A stretch of 37,525 bases of DNA from Candidatus Binatia bacterium. GTDB taxonomy: Bacteria > Desulfobacterota > Binatia > UBA9968 > JAJDTQ01. Below, one piece after another: positions 15,835 through 25,289 of the stretch (position 1 is its first letter; each line of letters opens with the position of its first letter). Made by a program: the position numbers and the translations under genes. Under the pieces are notes generated by a model. The model saw only the letters and a list, made by a program, of their open reading frames with translations, did no database searches and was not told the DNA's origin. The DNA lies in contig JAJEAI010000049.1 in the NCBI GenBank assembly GCA_022824205.1, positions 1 through 37,525 on the forward strand, in the 5' to 3' direction.

Positions 15835-15863
15835 TTGACAAGTAGTCACCAACTGAGTAATAT
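15835..15863 (+). promoter_or_regulatory. Near-consensus sigma-70 promoter with very short leader
   Basis: TTGACA (15835-15840) and TAATAT (15858-15863) are separated by exactly 17 bases, matching 11 of 12 consensus positions. The expected start site is about 15869-15871, only some 5-7 bases before the ATG at 15876. The transcript would be leaderless or nearly so. Confidence 0.75.
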
Positions 15864-15875
15864 AGGCAATCGATT

Positions 15876-16940
15876 ATGTTGTCCACGGATCAGAAACCTA
15901 CGGAACGACAAATTCTGGCTGACGTATTCGCCCAACCCAAGGCTCAGGAACTGGTCGACATCGCCGAGGAATTCGCCCTGGGCGAGCCATTCGCGGCCGC
16001 CGGACTCCACCGGGAATCGGCGGAGGCATTCTTCATACTCGAGACCAAGCGGGGCAAGTTTCTCGTATCCATCGAAGGGCTCAAGAGCGAGAACGAGGTC
16101 AAGCATGACATCGAGCTCCTCCTGTTCCTGCGGCGTCACGGCTTCCAGTGCCTGCAGCCACTGAAAAGCCGCGGCGGGCAGCACTACGTCCAGGCCGACG
16201 GCCGGTTCATTTCCGCCAGCCGAAACATCGATGGCGCCGAAATACCCGTGGCGGACCTGACACGGGCACAGATCGCCGCCGCCGGACGCGTTCTCGCCGA
16301 CCTGCATCTCATCGGCAGAGGATACAAGAAGGGCGTGGAGAACCGCTTCTCCTTTCCAAGGGTCGCGGCGTTGTACCAGGAGGTGCGGAAAATCCTCCCC
16401 GCGCACCTCAAGACCATCGTTCGGGTGCTGGACGACGAGGTCAACTACCTGGAGGTCTACCTCGACAACAACCTTCCCAAGGGCATCATCCACGGCAACC
16501 TTTCCTGGGAGAGCATGAAGTTCAAGGGCTCGCGCCTCGTCGGCATCATGGACTTCGACAAGGCGTGTCGAGGGAAGTTCATCTGTGATCTGGCCACCAC
16601 CGTCAACGCGGTGTGCTACCACGAAGGGCGCTACCGGCTGGACCGCTTCGAGGAATTGATCTTGGGCTATGAGGGCCTGCGCCCCTTGTCCCTGCCCGAA
16701 TGGGACTCGTTCCCCAACGAGCTTCGATTCTCGGCCCTGCGAACCGCCGTCACGAGTCTGCACGACTTCTACCTGCGCGCGAACGGAGAGCGGCAGCGGC
16801 TCCAAAAGACCTTTCGCGATTTCTTCGAGCGGTTGCTGATCCTCCGGCGGGAGAAGGACGGGGGCATGGAGGACCTGCTTCTGTCCATGGCCACCGGCTA
16901 CGATTACCGGAAGTACCAGAAGTCCAAGCCTTCCCGGTGA
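15876..16940 (+). CDS. Homoserine kinase II/APH-fold protein, probable pseudokinase
   Basis: The 354-residue protein has the aminoglycoside-phosphotransferase fold and aligns best with type II homoserine kinases through its C-terminal lobe. The catalytic loop, normally H-[AG]-D-L-x-x-D-N, reads HGNLSWES (206-213). The catalytic-base Asp is Asn208 and the Mg-binding Asn is Ser213. The later metal Asp is kept as Asp226 in GIMDFDKA, and the FICDLATTVNAVC helix is typical. Loss of the two key residues suggests a non-catalytic regulator or scaffold, or a changed chemistry. It is not an aminoglycoside-resistance enzyme by context. A strong promoter lies directly upstream. No threonine-pathway gene is close by. 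The next gene on the other strand ends 17 bases past its stop. Confidence 0.75.
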   Translation: MLSTDQKPTERQILADVFAQPKAQELVDIAEEFALGEPFAAAGLHRESAEAFFILETKRGKFLVSIEGLKSENEVKHDIELLLFLRRHGFQCLQPLKSRGGQHYVQADGRFISASRNIDGAEIPVADLTRAQIAAAGRVLADLHLIGRGYKKGVENRFSFPRVAALYQEVRKILPAHLKTIVRVLDDEVNYLEVYLDNNLPKGIIHGNLSWESMKFKGSRLVGIMDFDKACRGKFICDLATTVNAVCYHEGRYRLDRFEELILGYEGLRPLSLPEWDSFPNELRFSALRTAVTSLHDFYLRANGERQRLQKTFRDFFERLLILRREKDGGMEDLLLSMATGYDYRKYQKSKPSR

Positions 16941-16956
16941 GGTCGGTCGTCCGCGG

Positions 16957-17328
16957 TCAGCCTCGGGAAACCGCCGAGCGCGTGACCGGGGACGGCCTCA
17001 ATAGCGCGAATGAGGCCAGCGCCAGCCCGGTGACAAAAAGCACCAGGCCCCCCGCGAGCACGACGTAGAAGAAGTCCATCTTCACCCTGGCGGCATCGTA
17101 TTGCTCCCTCTCCTCATGGATGCGACCGAGGACTTCCCTGCTCTCCTGGGGCGTCCGCTCCCTGGAACTGCCGTAACCGCCCTCCGGTCCGGTCTTGGAC
17201 CCCGCCGACACCACCGCGCGGTAGTGGCTCACCTGGACCGACCCGACGATCCAGTTGCCCGCCCCCAACAACACGAGCACCAGACCGACCACGAAACCGG
17301 GTTTCAGGTACAGGTCCTTGAACTTCAT
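16957..17328 (-). CDS. Two-TM membrane protein, function unknown
   Basis: The 123-residue protein has membrane segments at about 11-31 and 85-109 with a polar, charged loop of roughly 50 residues between them (RERTPQESREVLGRIHEERE region, likely helical). No enzyme motif is visible. The Met at 17328 was chosen because it precedes the first TM by a short basic stretch; an earlier ATG at 17376 would overlap the start of the divergent phosphatase gene. The Shine-Dalgarno is weak. It converges with the pseudokinase gene and is divergent from the phosphatase. Confidence 0.6.
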   Translation of the reverse strand: MKFKDLYLKPGFVVGLVLVLLGAGNWIVGSVQVSHYRAVVSAGSKTGPEGGYGSSRERTPQESREVLGRIHEEREQYDAARVKMDFFYVVLAGGLVLFVTGLALASFALLRPSPVTRSAVSRG

Positions 17329-17374
17329 GGCGCATCGGACGCTACCGGACCCCAGGAGGAAGGTCAAGAGAACC

Positions 17375-18097
17375 ATGAAATGCTACGTGATCGGTGACGT
17401 GCACGGATGCCTTGACGAGATGTCGTCCCTCGTCGCGAGCCTCCCGCTCGAAAAAAACGATACCCTCGTCTTTCTGGGCGACTACGTCGACCGCGGCCCC
17501 GACTCGAAGGGAGTGGTCGCCTTCCTGACCGATCTGAGCCGGAAAGGCAGGTACAAGACAGTGTTCCTGCGCGGCAACCATGAAGACATGATGCTGTCGT
17601 TCATGGGCCTCGCAGGCCACCACGGCGACGTCTTTCTCCTGAACGGCGGCATGGCCACGTTGGCCAGCTACGGCGTGGAGGCGCCGGCGGGTTCCCCGAC
17701 CCCGGCGGACGGCCAGCGTCTTCTGTCGGCGCTTCCGCCGGACCACGTCGAGTTCTACATGCGGCTGGACCCATGGTACTTCGTCGACGGCTTCCTGTGC
17801 GTGCACGCCGGCATCAATCCGCGGCGCGCGTGGGATGAGCAGGCGGGAGAGGAACTCATCTGGATACGGCACGAGTTCATCATGAACCCGCATCCGTTGC
17901 CGCACACCGTCCTGTTCGGCCACACGCCGATGCAGGAGGTCTTCTTCGACCTGCCCTACAAGATCGGCCTCGACACGGGCCTCGTCTACGGCAACGCCCT
18001 GAGCTGCCTCGAGATCACCGGACGGACACTCTACCAGATCCGCCACGGCAGCCGCGCGGTAAGAGTGACGGACGTGGCCCGGCGCTGGGAGTCGTGA
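17375..18097 (+). CDS. PP1-like metallophosphatase (serine/threonine phosphatase or ApaH-like)
   Basis: The 240-residue calcineurin-like phosphoesterase has all metal-site motifs: GDVHG (7-11), GDYVDRGPDS (35-44), RGNHE (66-70), HAGI and GHTPM. This set is typical of bacterial PPP-type Ser/Thr phosphatases and of diadenosine-tetraphosphatase relatives; sequence alone does not separate the two. It is cytoplasmic, without signal peptide or TM. The start at 17375 is supported by a strong AGGAGGAAGG 11 bases upstream. Upstream in-frame Met codons lie inside the divergent membrane-protein gene. Its location near a probable pseudokinase is suggestive, but nothing shows that they act together. Confidence 0.88.
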   Translation: MKCYVIGDVHGCLDEMSSLVASLPLEKNDTLVFLGDYVDRGPDSKGVVAFLTDLSRKGRYKTVFLRGNHEDMMLSFMGLAGHHGDVFLLNGGMATLASYGVEAPAGSPTPADGQRLLSALPPDHVEFYMRLDPWYFVDGFLCVHAGINPRRAWDEQAGEELIWIRHEFIMNPHPLPHTVLFGHTPMQEVFFDLPYKIGLDTGLVYGNALSCLEITGRTLYQIRHGSRAVRVTDVARRWES

Positions 18098-18185
18098 TTG
18101 GGCTGGTGCCTCGAAACGCTGGTTCATTCCCGCCGGTGCGAGCCCACCTGAGCGCCTTGTCCTTGTATTTCGCGCACCCCGTCGG

Positions 18186-18257
18186 GTGATGGCGGGTGAG
18201 GTCCCCGGGGGATCTTGGGTCCGCCCTCCATCCCCCCGGGACATCACCCGCCATCAT
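18186..18257. repeat. Family-B hairpin repeat, copy 1
   Basis: GATGGCGGGTGAGGTCCCCG and the near-complement CGGGACATCACCCGCCATC flank a 17-base centre, making a long imperfect hairpin between convergent genes. It may help stop transcription from both sides. Its left half aligns with 37418-37460 at the window end, so it is a dispersed element. Confidence 0.6.
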
Positions 18258-18277
18258 GCCATGTCCTCTCGTCCCGG

Positions 18278-19378
18278 TTACGGGTGCACCGACTCCAGGA
18301 ACCACTCCGTCGGGATCTCCCGCCCCACGCCCTTGGCCCTGGCGTCCGCGTAGACTGCGCCGCCCACGGCCGCGAACTGCAGCCCCAGGCCGATGGTGTT
18401 GATGAAACAGGTGGACTCCTCGGGGCTGGCGCGGCCCGCGACTCTCCCGGACACCACGTCCTTGAGCTCCGGCGCATCGACCCAGGGCGGTTCCTTGGGC
18501 CGCTCCACCGCGTCCTTGTCCGCCGCGTTGAGGAATTCCAGGGGATCGTGGGCCACGACCCTTTCGTCGCCCATGCCGGCGATGTAGTTCTCCGGCGCGG
18601 CCTTGCGCGTATGCAGGACCACGCGGTCGGCGCGGGCCACGGTTTCGTCGCCCAGCTCGGACGGCTTGACACAGGTGAAGTGAAGGCCGGGCCGCACCCA
18701 TTCCGGCGGAATGACCCGGGTGATGGCGTTGGTAGCCGCCACCAGCACCTGGGACTGCCCCGCCACCGCGGCGGCGTCCGCGCAGGGTTCCACGGGAACG
18801 TCGACCTTCGCCGCCATCTCCTCGGCGAACGACTCGCGGTTGGCCTGGGTCGGGCTGAACACCAGCACCTTCTCGAAGGAACGCACCTTGCAGAAGGCCT
18901 CCACGTGGGCGCGTGCCTGCCATCCGGAACCGAGCATCCCCAGACAGCTCACGTCCTCTTGCGCCATGTACCGCGCCGCCACCGCGCTGGAAGCCGCCAC
19001 ACGGTAGGCCTGAATCACCCCGTCCGGGAAGATGGCCAGAGGCTCGCCGGTCTCGGCCGAGAACAGCAGCACGAGACCCACCCACTTGCCTCCCGGCGCC
19101 TTGGGGATCTTGTCCTTGACCACGCGGTCGCCGCGGTCCTCCCAGCGGATCACGTCGGAGTTGAGCCGCAGGGCCACCACCTTGGGATCGAACAGCCCCG
19201 CCTCCATGGACTTGAAGGCGTACACGCCCGAGGTCTCGGGAAAAGGCAGGTAGAGATCCGTGCGCGGGCGATTGACGGCATGGCCGTCCGCGAGTTGCTG
19301 GTAGGCCTTGTTCAGCACCTCCAGGCAGGTGTCCATGGAAAGCAGCTCTTCGATCTCGTCGTTGTTCAGGATCAGCAT
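18278..19378 (-). CDS. Ornithine cyclodeaminase/mu-crystallin family protein, paralogue 1
   Basis: The 366-residue NAD(P)-dependent protein belongs to the family that includes ornithine cyclodeaminase, ketimine reductases, alanine dehydrogenases and SbnB. The Rossmann motif is GSGWQA (150-155) in GMLGSGWQARAH. The helix AYRVAASSAVAARYMA before it is typical. The first-domain residues include RPRTD (37-41), but the position of the usual substrate-binding Lys holds Arg71 (VVALRLNSD). The product is unlikely to be a standard ornithine cyclodeaminase. The AGGAGG ten bases upstream supports the start. It is the last of three related genes in a row and shares its first residues (LILNND) and its last motif (EIPTEW) with paralogue 2. 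Substrate unknown. Confidence 0.85.
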   Translation of the reverse strand: MLILNNDEIEELLSMDTCLEVLNKAYQQLADGHAVNRPRTDLYLPFPETSGVYAFKSMEAGLFDPKVVALRLNSDVIRWEDRGDRVVKDKIPKAPGGKWVGLVLLFSAETGEPLAIFPDGVIQAYRVAASSAVAARYMAQEDVSCLGMLGSGWQARAHVEAFCKVRSFEKVLVFSPTQANRESFAEEMAAKVDVPVEPCADAAAVAGQSQVLVAATNAITRVIPPEWVRPGLHFTCVKPSELGDETVARADRVVLHTRKAAPENYIAGMGDERVVAHDPLEFLNAADKDAVERPKEPPWVDAPELKDVVSGRVAGRASPEESTCFINTIGLGLQFAAVGGAVYADARAKGVGREIPTEWFLESVHP

Positions 19379-19508
19379 GACGCGTTACCCTCCTTGCTTC
19401 CCGCGGATCAGCCCGTGGCCGTGTGCGGGAGATTTCGAAACCCGTTGCGCCGGGCATGCGCGGCAACGATCAACGGCACGGCTCGGGCGGAGCAGAATGC
19501 TCGACGGC

Positions 19509-19545
19509 GTGCGGGGGCGTCTCCGGATTCGGGAATCCCCCGCAC
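19509..19545 (-). terminator. Hairpin after OCD paralogue 2
   Basis: GTGCGGGGG and CCCCCGCAC form a perfect 9-bp stem with a 19-base loop, 11 bases past the stop of the minus-strand gene. There is no following T-tract, so a Rho-independent terminator is uncertain; it may be an mRNA-stabilising or attenuating structure. The rest of 19379-19555 holds only the ribosome-binding site of the next gene. Confidence 0.4.
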
Positions 19546-19555
19546 ACGGCCCCAC

Positions 19556-20659
19556 TCAATCGCGGATATCCTGCAGCAGCCACTCCGTGGGGATCTCCTT
19601 CCCCAGGCCCCGTTCCCTGGCCAGCTCGTAGACCTTGCCGGCCACCGAATAGAACTGGGCTCCCTGGACGTTGCCCCGTTCCGAATAGGTGATCTGGTCG
19701 TCCGAGGTCCGCCCCGGATGCCGCCCCGCCAGGAGGTCCGCGAGCATCACGTTCTTGTCACCGCCCTGCACCCCGTGGGCGCGGCGGCGCTTGCGCTTCA
19801 TCTTGAATCCGGCGTCGTGTTCGGGTCGCGCCGCATAGGTGATGTACTCGTCCGGCAGTTCGAACTCGTCCAGTCCCCATGGCGCCGGAGCGGTGCCCAG
19901 CCTCAACGAGACCTCGATGCGCTCGAAGGTCTCGGCATCCGGCCGGCCGCCGATGGAAGTGATGTGGGTTCCCGGCTCCACCAACGCTCCCGTGATGATG
20001 TCCACGGCCGAATCGGTGCATCCGGCAATGATGTCGGCCCCCTTGTAGACCGCGCCCGGATCACTCAAGGGAACGGCCTCGACGTCGAACTGCTCGGTCA
20101 TTTCCCGGGCATACGCCTCCCGGTTCGCCTTGGTGGGACTGTAGACCTGCACCCGCTCGATGCGCCGCACCTTCATGAACGCTTCAAGGTGTGAGCGCGC
20201 CATGCCGCCCGAGCCCACCATGCCCACCACCGCGGCGGCCTCGCGCGCCATGTACTTCGCGCCGATGCCGGAGTCGGCACCCACGCGCATGTGTTGCAGG
20301 TGGCCGTCGTTCAGCAGCGCCAGGGGCTCGCCGTTCTCGATACTGGTGAGCAGGATCAGGCCGCAGAAACGGCCCGGCCTGACACAGTACTTCTCCTGCG
20401 TGATGGCGCCATTGTATTCCTGCTCGTAGATGACGTCCGACTTCATGCGGATGGCGAAGTAACCGGACGTGGAGCCGCCCTCCATGGTGCCCCACTGGTA
20501 CAGCTTCTCGGGGTCCGAGGTGGGCACCTGCAGGTCGATGCGCGGACGGCACACTGCCTCCTTGTCCACCAACTCCACATAGGCCTTCTCCAGCGCCGCC
20601 ATGGTAACGTCCATGGTGAGCACCTGCTTTACGTCGTCGTTGTTCAGGATCAAGGTCAT
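19556..20659 (-). CDS. Ornithine cyclodeaminase/mu-crystallin family protein, paralogue 2
   Basis: The 367-residue protein has the same family layout as paralogue 1: an N-terminal dimer/substrate domain, the MRVGADSGIGAKYMA helix, the Rossmann motif GSGGMA (149-154) and a second substrate segment HITSIGGRPDAETFE. The Lys normally found in the substrate site is Arg71 (FAIRMKSD), as in paralogue 1. A basic insertion KMKRKRRRAHG near residue 280 is unusual. The start at 20659 follows a very strong AAAGGAGG five bases upstream; an earlier Met at 20713 is rejected. It probably uses NAD(P)H on an amino or imino acid, but the substrate cannot be told. It lies 177 bases before paralogue 1 on the same strand. 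Confidence 0.85.
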   Translation of the reverse strand: MTLILNNDDVKQVLTMDVTMAALEKAYVELVDKEAVCRPRIDLQVPTSDPEKLYQWGTMEGGSTSGYFAIRMKSDVIYEQEYNGAITQEKYCVRPGRFCGLILLTSIENGEPLALLNDGHLQHMRVGADSGIGAKYMAREAAAVVGMVGSGGMARSHLEAFMKVRRIERVQVYSPTKANREAYAREMTEQFDVEAVPLSDPGAVYKGADIIAGCTDSAVDIITGALVEPGTHITSIGGRPDAETFERIEVSLRLGTAPAPWGLDEFELPDEYITYAARPEHDAGFKMKRKRRRAHGVQGGDKNVMLADLLAGRHPGRTSDDQITYSERGNVQGAQFYSVAGKVYELARERGLGKEIPTEWLLQDIRD

Positions 20660-20783
20660 GACCGCCTCCTTTTCACTCCCGGGCAACGCGGCGGGCGCTG
20701 CCGGTAAGCGCACTCAACCCAACCGCTCGCCCGAGCGTAGCGAAGCGAGTCGTAGGGCGCCAACCGTGCCTTTCAACCGTCTC

Positions 20784-21872
20784 CTACAGCGGTTCGCGCC
20801 ACTCGGCGCCGTCGATGGGCAGTTCGATGCCCAGGCCGCGTTCGCGCGCCAACTGGTACAGCTTGCCCCCGATGGCCACGTCCGAGATCCCCACCCCGCC
20901 GGTGTTCTTGAACAGAGTGATCTGGCGGGCATCCGTGCGTCCGGGCTTGACGCCGTTCAGGATCTCGCCCGCCTCGACGATCTTGTCCCAGGAGATGACG
21001 CCCTTTTCGAGCCGCTCCATGAAGTCGCCGGGCTGGTCCACCTCGATGGTCTGACGGGAGTTGACACCGATGATGTCCGCGCGCCGCATGCTCTCGTCGT
21101 CCAGCTCCTGGCGCATCTTGGGGACGAAACCGCCGCGCATCAGGCCGATGTTGCTGAGGACGATGGAGGTCAGGTGAACGCCGGGCTCCAGCCAGTGGCC
21201 GTCCAGCACCGGCACGTTGGAGCTGGTGGCGGCGATGATCATGTCGACGTCCCTGACCGCCTCGCGCGCGCTGTCCACCGGGCGGATCTCCAGTCCCGTG
21301 AGATCGCCCATCTCATCGGCAAACTCCTTCCGGTGCGCCGGGTTCGGACTGAACACCTTGACGCTGCCGAGGTTGCGTATCTCCCGTAGCGCGAGCAAGT
21401 GGTATTTCGCCTGATTCTGCGACCCCAGCATGCCGATGGTGCTGGCATCCTCGCGCGCCAGAAGATCCGTGCCCACCGCGCTGTTGGCGGCGGTGCGCAG
21501 GGCGGAGACCCCGCTGAGGGACAGCTCGCGCGGCCTGGGCTCGCCGATGATCAGGCAACGCAGCTCTCCGGTCTCCGAATCGAAGAGCACCTGCGTGGGA
21601 CGACCACGCACGGGAAAGGCTTCGATGGAATGCGCTCCGTGGACCGGATTCTTGGTCCACTCGCAGTGGGTCATGAGGCCGGTGACGCCGACGTCCGGCA
21701 AGCCCCCCTGGTGGACGCTGACGCGCACGTTCGACGGCATGTGCGTGCGCCGGCGCACCATGCTGATGTCGGGGTTCCGTTCCCACTGAGCGAACCCCTC
21801 CCGCACCAGGTCGACGGCTTCCTTCATGCTGATCAGGCCATCTATGTCTTCCGGACGCAACACCAGGATCAT
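20784..21872 (-). CDS. Ornithine cyclodeaminase/mu-crystallin family protein, paralogue 3 (divergent)
   Basis: The 362-residue protein is a more distant member of the family. The pre-Rossmann helix LRTAANSAVGTDLLA is kept. The nucleotide motif, normally G-x-G-x-x-A, reads GSQNQA (150-155), losing its second Gly. The substrate-site Lys is not seen; that area reads VGVTGLMTHCEW. The C-terminus KNTGGVGISDVAIGGKLYQLA is typical of the family. The altered glycine motif suggests weaker or different cofactor binding. Its ATG overlaps the Nudix stop (ATGA) and AGGAG lies five bases upstream, so it is coupled to the Nudix and M23 genes. Paralogue 2 follows after 124 bases. Confidence 0.8.
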   Translation of the reverse strand: MILVLRPEDIDGLISMKEAVDLVREGFAQWERNPDISMVRRRTHMPSNVRVSVHQGGLPDVGVTGLMTHCEWTKNPVHGAHSIEAFPVRGRPTQVLFDSETGELRCLIIGEPRPRELSLSGVSALRTAANSAVGTDLLAREDASTIGMLGSQNQAKYHLLALREIRNLGSVKVFSPNPAHRKEFADEMGDLTGLEIRPVDSAREAVRDVDMIIAATSSNVPVLDGHWLEPGVHLTSIVLSNIGLMRGGFVPKMRQELDDESMRRADIIGVNSRQTIEVDQPGDFMERLEKGVISWDKIVEAGEILNGVKPGRTDARQITLFKNTGGVGISDVAIGGKLYQLARERGLGIELPIDGAEWREPL

Positions 21873-22288
21873 CTTGGCTCCTCTCTCCGTTCCGAAAACC
21901 GTTTCAGGGCGCCGTCACGCAACGCCCGCACCAGCGGCCGGTCTCCTTCCAGAAAGTCGAGTTCCTCGAGCGTGCCCGCGGCCACCCACTCGATGCGCTC
22001 GAACACTTGATTGCGCGGGTTCCCCTCGCAGGATAGCACCTCGAAGAACACCAACTCCACCCGTGTACCACCGGGATAGTCGTGAACGTGCCGGAAGACC
22101 TCGCGGGCCTCCGCCACCGTCACGTTCAATTCTTCCTTGAGCTCCCGGTCAAGAGCCGCGCGCGCGCCTTCGCCCGCCTCGATCTTTCCTCCCGGAAACT
22201 CCCACTTGTGCGGGAACGGGCCGTCACCCCGCCGCTGGCACACCAGAAACCGGTTGCCGCGCGACAGTATGCCCGCCGCCACCCTCAC
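21869..22288 (-). CDS. Nudix hydrolase, MutT-like
   Basis: The 139-residue protein carries a Nudix box from Gly34: GGKIEAGE, seven residues, then RELKEEL. It matches G-x5-E-x7-R-E-x-x-E-E, with Asn in the usual final Gly position. VCQRRGDGPFPHKWEFPGG just before it is typical of MutT-type 8-oxo-dGTP pyrophosphatases, which cleanse the nucleotide pool. The start is the GTG at 22288, four bases overlapping the M23 peptidase stop (GTGA). The longer open frame upstream merely shadows the peptidase gene. Its own stop overlaps paralogue 3 (ATGA). Exact substrate is inferred from similarity. Confidence 0.88.
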   Translation of the reverse strand: MRVAAGILSRGNRFLVCQRRGDGPFPHKWEFPGGKIEAGEGARAALDRELKEELNVTVAEAREVFRHVHDYPGGTRVELVFFEVLSCEGNPRNQVFERIEWVAAGTLEELDFLEGDRPLVRALRDGALKRFSERREEPR

Positions 22289-23733
22289 GCGTCTCCGCGG
22301 ATCGGGAACCGCGGCCACCGGCGTGCGGACGGCGCCCGAGGCCGGCCCGCCGCTTCCGGTATGGCCGGGGGTTTGAGCTTGCTCGCGACATTGTCCCGAA
22401 TCCACTTCGGGTCCCACCATTCCAGCGGCAGCACCGCGACACCGTGAATGTAGACGCCGTAGTGGAGGTGGTCGCCGACGGCGAGGCCCGTTTCGCCAGT
22501 GCGGCCGATATTGGCGCCCTTCCGGACCATCTGTCCCGCACTCACGGCGACGGAACTCAGGTGGGAATAAAGGCTGCAGAGACCCAGGCCATGATCGATG
22601 ATCACCGTGTTACCATAAATCCCCAACGGACCGGCGAACACCACGGCACCACTGTTCGCCGCTCCCACGGGATGGCGTCGGGTTACCGCCAGGTCGTATC
22701 CCAGGTGGCGCGCCTCATCGATCTTCTCGTCGCGGTAGTAGTAGGAGCGCCTGTCGGCGAAATTGGCCTGGACGGCGGATTTCGGGAGTTGCGTGAAACG
22801 GCCCTCCCACAGCTTCCTCGGCGCGGAGCGCTGGCACAGTTCGCGAATCTTGTCCTCGTTGATCCGTCGCAGTTCGCGATTGACCCTGATGAACTGTTCG
22901 CGGGCGCTGCCACCGGAACCGCCGGCTTCGCCTACCAACGGCACAACCTTCCGCCGGATGAAATCGTCGGACACCGGCATCCTGACGGACCGGTACCGGA
23001 GCGACTGGAGACTATACCGCAACGGCGACTCCCACCTGTTGCCCGCATAATCCTCGGCCACGACCACCGCGCGCACGCTCGCCGGGACGTCATAGGGATG
23101 CGAAAAGAAGACCAGATACTCACTGTCGATCGCAAGTCGGGTCTTGTAAGCGGGAAAGAAATGCCGCTCGATCCTGACTCCGGTTCGTTCCGTGTCCGGC
23201 GAAGCCTTGTAGGTCAGGAAACCGGTGCCGCCCTGGGTGACGTACCGGTCGTCGCCAATGATCTCGACGCTGGGGGGCCTGAAGTCCAGCGTCACCTGCT
23301 TTTCCAGGATGGTCTCGTTCCCGCTCAGGAAACGCCAGTACGAACGATCCACCGCGGTCACTTTCAGGACACCGGGGCCGTCCTTCAGTCCGTGCCTTTC
23401 CGGGTCGAGTTGCACGGGGATGTCGGATGCGTGTACGGCGACGGGGAACTGCTGGGAGTGAATGGGGGTGGAGACGCCGGCGGAGACCACGTTGATCGAG
23501 ACGTGGGAGAGGCCGGTGCCGCGGTCACCTACCCTGACGGCGAAGGCGCGCCGGCCGAGGGTAGCCCGTTCGAGATGGACGTCGATCCGTGGCGCGTACC
23601 ACTCGATTTGCCGGAACAACAGGATGCCCCCTATGACGACCAGCGCCAGCACGACCACGGCCCCCAAGAGGCCCATGTTCCCTCTTGGCAGGAACGTCCC
23701 ACTCCTTCGCCTTCGAACCAGACCTTGAGCCAT
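22285..23733 (-). CDS. M23 (LytM-type) peptidase, membrane-anchored, periplasmic
   Basis: The 482-residue protein has a basic N-terminus and one TM helix (about 20-40), placing the rest in the periplasm. A beta-rich middle region (about 50-240) is followed by the metallopeptidase domain. The zinc ligands and catalytic residues are complete: His343 and Asp347 in RHLGYD, and His422-x-His424 in HLHYG. It should cut peptidoglycan cross-link peptides, or act as an amidase activator if degenerate, but nothing here is degenerate. The C-terminal tail is Pro/Arg-rich. The gene follows cysS by 28 bases and overlaps the Nudix gene by four. Confidence 0.9.
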   Translation of the reverse strand: MAQGLVRRRRSGTFLPRGNMGLLGAVVVLALVVIGGILLFRQIEWYAPRIDVHLERATLGRRAFAVRVGDRGTGLSHVSINVVSAGVSTPIHSQQFPVAVHASDIPVQLDPERHGLKDGPGVLKVTAVDRSYWRFLSGNETILEKQVTLDFRPPSVEIIGDDRYVTQGGTGFLTYKASPDTERTGVRIERHFFPAYKTRLAIDSEYLVFFSHPYDVPASVRAVVVAEDYAGNRWESPLRYSLQSLRYRSVRMPVSDDFIRRKVVPLVGEAGGSGGSAREQFIRVNRELRRINEDKIRELCQRSAPRKLWEGRFTQLPKSAVQANFADRRSYYYRDEKIDEARHLGYDLAVTRRHPVGAANSGAVVFAGPLGIYGNTVIIDHGLGLCSLYSHLSSVAVSAGQMVRKGANIGRTGETGLAVGDHLHYGVYIHGVAVLPLEWWDPKWIRDNVASKLKPPAIPEAAGRPRAPSARRWPRFPIRGDA

Positions 23734-23761
23734 GTCAACCGGCTTTCCGAACAGGCCGAAC

Positions 23762-25177
<1,416 letters not shown>

Positions 25178-25185
25178 TTCAGGTC

Positions 25186-25213
25186 ATATTACGTCACGCC
25201 GTGGGATTTGCAA
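25186..25213 (-). promoter_or_regulatory. Candidate cysS promoter giving a leaderless transcript
   Basis: Read on the minus strand, TTGCAA (25208-25213) and TAATAT (25186-25191) are 16 bases apart. The -10 ends eight bases before the cysS ATG, so transcription would start at or within about two bases of the start codon. This agrees with the missing ribosome-binding site. Confidence 0.55.
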
Positions 25214-25289
25214 AATGCACCGGCCCCGGCGGGGCGATTCCCGGCCTCAGGGTTGCGGAACCAGGCAAAAATGCTTAAATCGTCACCCC

